6,933 nt of DNA from Acidobacteriota bacterium (GTDB lineage Bacteria > Acidobacteriota > Terriglobia > Terriglobales > Acidobacteriaceae). Positions within the stretch are counted from its first letter, which is position 1. Each line of letters begins with the position of its first letter. Of the stretch, positions 4,675 to 6,933 are shown in pieces. Under the pieces are notes generated by a model, which worked only from the letters and a program-made list of their open reading frames with translations, was not told the origin of the DNA and did not search any database. The position numbers and the translations under genes were made by a program. The stretch covers positions 1-6,933 of the forward strand of contig JAKART010000115.1 in NCBI GenBank assembly GCA_021819255.1. Reading direction: 5' to 3'.

Positions 4675-6363
4675 GTGGCTACAACGGCTCGTCGCGTCAG
4701 TCAGCACATTGCTGGCCGAGGTCAGCGTCTCGCTGTAGCAGTTGCCGAGCGAGTCGTTGTACCGGTAGGTCTGCGAGGAGTTGGTGTTGGAAGGTGCAAA
4801 CGTGTTCAGGTTCAAGTCATCCTGCGATTGCGTCTCCTCAAAAGTTCTGGAGGTGAGGGGACGCATTCCGAAGAGACGCTGCATCTTGGTCAGCTTGTAT
4901 TGCTGGTCTACGCTGGTGTTCTGATAGTAATACGCTCCGGCCGTGTTGTACGCAAAGGTGTAGTTGATCTTCAGCGGATAGACATACCTCTCCTCACTCG
5001 TACTGGCAATCTGTCCCCTCCGTGTGGTGACGTGCGCATCCACAGTCGTCAGTTGTTGAATGTTCTGCGTGTCCGGTGAATCTGTAGTGGGGTTCACGTC
5101 CACCTGCTGCGTGTTGCTGAAGTCGACCTTCTCGTCCAGGGTGGTCTCCACGCGGCCTTGCGAGGTGTCCACATAGCCCCTGATGGTGAACTGGCGAGTG
5201 GAGGTTACGGACAACGTGCCGGTATAGTCACCGGTGGCCGCGTTGAAGGAGATATTCTCCTGCGTCTGCGGCGTCGGCGCAGCAGAGAGAGTGTTCTCTT
5301 CCACGCCGCCCGTCACCTTCTGGCTGCGATGATCCAGGTAGACGAGCAGATTGGCCGTGGCCAGGAAGTAAGAGTTGGCATTGAACACACTCAGGGCTAC
5401 GGTGTGCGTCTGGCCATCCGCCAGCATGCCGGCGAAGGGGGTCAGATTCACCCGGTATGCCTTAAAGTCGAGTGTTTGGTTGGCTGGAATCGGACGCCAG
5501 AGATACGGATCAATGCCCCCGGTGAAGATCCACGGGTAGACCGGCGCCACACCGGCGGGATTGCCGTCCAGGGTGATCTCCGTCTCGCGGAAGGCCGTTC
5601 CTCCGAAGCTTAGAAGATTGTTCGCCTCGTTACTCGGCACGTCGAAGTAGAAAAACTCATCGTTGCTCTGGTTCTGCGCAATCACGTCGAGATAGACGGC
5701 CTCCACATTCTCCGGCAGGTTCAGGGCCTGCGAGATGGTGCTGGAGGTGGTGTTCAGCGTTCCCGCATCGCCGCCGGTCCCGTTCACCGGCACCACCATG
5801 TCGGGCACACGCGGCGCCGGGTTGGTAAAGTTCGACGGATAAAATTCAAGCGCCGCGTTGGCATAAATGATGCCGGTATACGTCGAGTTGACCAGGTTGC
5901 CCAGATTGGCCTCACCCACCTGGTCTGACTTGAAGATCGCCGACAAGTCAGTGACGTCCCGCTCCACGTGCCAGGAGGGACTGAAGCTCGCACCTGGCTC
6001 CGCGGTGGTGCCATAGAAGATGTTGGCATGGCCCAGATAGAACGCCGCAGTGCGATCGTACTGCACGCCGGCGGTCACGGTGAAATCCGCGGTGAAGACA
6101 ACCTTGGCCCAGGGTCCGGGGCATCCTGCGGGCGGGGTGTAGCCGAAGCTGGCCGGAGTGAAGCCCTCAAAGGCCAGGTTCGAGAAGAGCTTAACGGTGC
6201 ATGGCTTGGTTGTAGGACGCGGAACCAGGGGTTGCGCCGATACGGGATTCGACGAACCGATCTGTGGCGAGGTGGGCGCAAGGACAACCTGCGAGTTGGC
6301 GAAACCGGCGGAAAAAGCCGTCAGCGTCGCAAACGCAAGGAGAGCGAGCACAGTCTTATTCAT
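4672..6363 (-). CDS. Secreted peptide-N-glycosidase A (PNGase A) family protein
   Basis: PNGase A family enzymes remove N-linked glycans by hydrolysing the GlcNAc-asparagine amide bond, acting outside the cytoplasm. The 563-residue product begins with a Sec signal peptide: MNK, a hydrophobic core to about residue 20, and probable cleavage near residues 22-24 (GFANS). Family stretches follow: TKPCTVKLF (52-60), YTPPAGCPGPWAKVVF (75-90), YDRTAAFYLGHANIFYGTT (102-120) and SWHVERDVTDLSAIF (130-144). Further on are NDEFFYFDVP (234-243), FRETEITLDG (258-267), GGIDPYLWRPIP (282-293) and ALSVFNANSYFLATANLLVYLDH (323-345). Cysteines C55, C81, C542 and C561 could form two disulfides. The start at 6363 is fixed by the signal peptide and by GAGGAA six bases before the ATG. 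The TAG stop lies in the arm of an inverted-repeat element. Family assignment is strong; activity on glycoproteins is inferred. Confidence 0.9.
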   Translation of the reverse strand: MNKTVLALLAFATLTAFSAGFANSQVVLAPTSPQIGSSNPVSAQPLVPRPTTKPCTVKLFSNLAFEGFTPASFGYTPPAGCPGPWAKVVFTADFTVTAGVQYDRTAAFYLGHANIFYGTTAEPGASFSPSWHVERDVTDLSAIFKSDQVGEANLGNLVNSTYTGIIYANAALEFYPSNFTNPAPRVPDMVVPVNGTGGDAGTLNTTSSTISQALNLPENVEAVYLDVIAQNQSNDEFFYFDVPSNEANNLLSFGGTAFRETEITLDGNPAGVAPVYPWIFTGGIDPYLWRPIPANQTLDFKAYRVNLTPFAGMLADGQTHTVALSVFNANSYFLATANLLVYLDHRSQKVTGGVEENTLSAAPTPQTQENISFNAATGDYTGTLSVTSTRQFTIRGYVDTSQGRVETTLDEKVDFSNTQQVDVNPTTDSPDTQNIQQLTTVDAHVTTRRGQIASTSEERYVYPLKINYTFAYNTAGAYYYQNTSVDQQYKLTKMQRLFGMRPLTSRTFEETQSQDDLNLNTFAPSNTNSSQTYRYNDSLGNCYSETLTSASNVLTDATSRCSH

Positions 6364-6800
6364 GGCGGATTCCTCGTGTGAAAAGTGAGACTGAAGCGGA
6401 ATGGTACCACCAGAAGTGAGCCTTGAGAATGAAAAATGAGAGGGATGGTCCAGCGCCTTATATGCAAACAATTGCGGCCTTCCGTGCCGAGGAGGACGCC
6501 TGAGAGACAGGCAGCGCGGGTTTCTCCTGCTCGGGCTCATCAGACGAGCCCTGCAGCCGGATGCCGACATGCAGCGCTTGCCGCCAGTGGTTTGCATGGC
6601 GGATGACCTTGACACCGCCAAGATAGCAGCTCTTCCGATTCCGCGGATCTCTTCACCGCCGGCCAAGCTGCCCCGCACAGATGGACTCACCAGGAGCGGC
6701 AGCGATTGTTCGAACTCGACAGAACCAGAAAGGCGGCTCCTGGTTCGCTCTCCTTGGCTTTCAGATGACACGATAGACCCGTTTCAGGACGGTTGCCTCC
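6364..6800. other. Upstream region of the PNGase A-like gene, no gene recognised
   Basis: About 440 bp separate the PNGase A-like start from the terminator of the gene on the right. The minus-strand frame is open upstream of the start to an ATG at 6771, but those 136 codons are Ser/Arg-rich, match no family I know and would bury the signal peptide, so I treat them as non-coding. Near the gene, TGAAAAGTGAG (6379-6389) and TGAAAAATGAG (6430-6440) form an imperfect direct repeat. Small hairpins occur at 6498-6512 (GCCTG/CAGGC), 6533-6551 (GGGCTC/GAGCCC) and 6722-6746 (GAACCAG/CTGGTTC). The last of these overlaps an ACCAGGAGC/GCTCCTGGT pair (6689-6697 and 6736-6744), so two folds are mutually exclusive. 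Confidence 0.5.
6457..6462 (-). promoter_or_regulatory. Possible -10 element for the PNGase A-like gene
   Basis: On the minus strand, TATAAG (5/6 match to TATAAT) lies about 94 bases before the start codon in the locally most AT-rich stretch. The bases 17 upstream (ACGGAA) are not a good -35. If used, it gives a leader of roughly 85 nt containing both TGAAAA(A/G)TGAG repeats. The call is weak. Confidence 0.25.
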
Positions 6801-6801
6801 G

Positions 6802-6836
6802 AAAAATGGCGGCCCGGTTCGCAAGGAACCGGGCCG
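6802..6836 (-). terminator. Rho-independent terminator for the gene entering from the right
   Basis: CGGCCCGGTTC (6810-6820) and GAACCGGGCCG (6826-6836) form a perfect 11-bp GC-rich stem with a five-base loop. On the minus strand, three bases (CCA) and then TTTTT follow the stem. No T-tract follows on the plus strand, so it works in the minus direction. It lies about 40 bases after the stop codon proposed at 6877-6879. Confidence 0.8.
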
Positions 6837-6876
6837 ACCGACCACACGGACTAAAACTGCATGCATGGCAGAGCCA

Positions 6877-6933
6877 CTACGGAGTCATACCCGTTGCGCC
6901 CTGGCTGAGTTGCACTACCGTGTTGGAGTTGTC
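6877..6933 (-). CDS. C-terminal end of an unidentified gene entering from the right
   Basis: From the window edge the minus strand reads DNSNTVVQLSQGATGMTP and then TAG (6877-6879). The third codon positions are mostly G/C (13 of 18), as in the real genes here, and a strong minus-strand terminator follows about 40 bases on. This supports a true gene end. Eighteen residues, rich in Thr, Asn, Ser and Gln, do not identify the family; the composition would suit a secreted or surface protein. Another minus frame is also open from the edge to a stop at 6851-6853 but has weaker codon use. Confidence 0.45.
   Translation of the reverse strand, partial: DNSNTVVQLSQGATGMTP

Noticed and set aside
1..6933. 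CRISPR arrays, tRNA or rRNA genes, toxin-antitoxin pairs, defence genes or a transposase
   Set aside because: I looked for regularly spaced repeats, cloverleaf folds, small paired genes and transposase motifs and saw none.

Overview
The window reads as a piece of a GC-rich Gram-negative-type chromosome. The best guess is an Acidobacteriota genome (Terriglobia type). The reasons are the secreted peptide-N-glycosidase A-like protein, the GT87 membrane glycosyltransferase and the style of the degenerate intergenic repeats. This placement is an inference from family resemblance; no rRNA or other marker gene is present. There is no CRISPR array, tRNA, phage gene or transposase.

Layout from left to right. 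(1) At 2-142 (+) lies the C-terminal tail of a gene entering from the left, resembling BadF/BadG-type sugar (N-acetylglucosamine) kinases. (2) At 143-312 is a short non-coding stretch with a degenerate repeat. (3) At 313-1638 (-) is a polytopic GT87/DUF2029 glycosyltransferase. (4) At 1639-1674 is a 36-bp divergent gap in which each start codon is preceded, at exactly 6 nt, by a -10-like hexamer, suggesting two leaderless transcripts. (5) At 1675-2439 (+) is a class I SAM-dependent methyltransferase. (6) At 2491-4002 (-) is a single-chain iron-sulfur L-serine dehydratase (SdaA), convergent with the methyltransferase. (7) At 4003-4671 is a long non-coding stretch with palindromes near the sdaA promoter, a second copy of the degenerate repeat, and a composite inverted-repeat element. 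(8) At 4672-6363 (-) is a secreted peptide-N-glycosidase A (PNGase A) family protein with a clear signal peptide and ribosome binding site. (9) At 6364-6800 is its long upstream region. (10) At 6802-6836 is a strong minus-strand intrinsic terminator, placed after the probable last 18 codons (6877-6933) of a gene entering from the right.

How the genes fit together. They do not form one obvious operon. A loose link exists between PNGase A (release of N-glycans from glycoproteins outside the cytoplasm) and the putative GlcNAc-kinase tail (phosphorylation of released amino sugars), but they lie more than 4.5 kb apart. The GT87 enzyme would build, not degrade, glycans. SdaA is housekeeping amino-acid catabolism.

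The two observations most worth a second look are the mirror-image leaderless promoter pair and the composite inverted repeat, whose outermost bases form the stop codon of the PNGase A-like gene. I did not find a convincing new multi-gene system.
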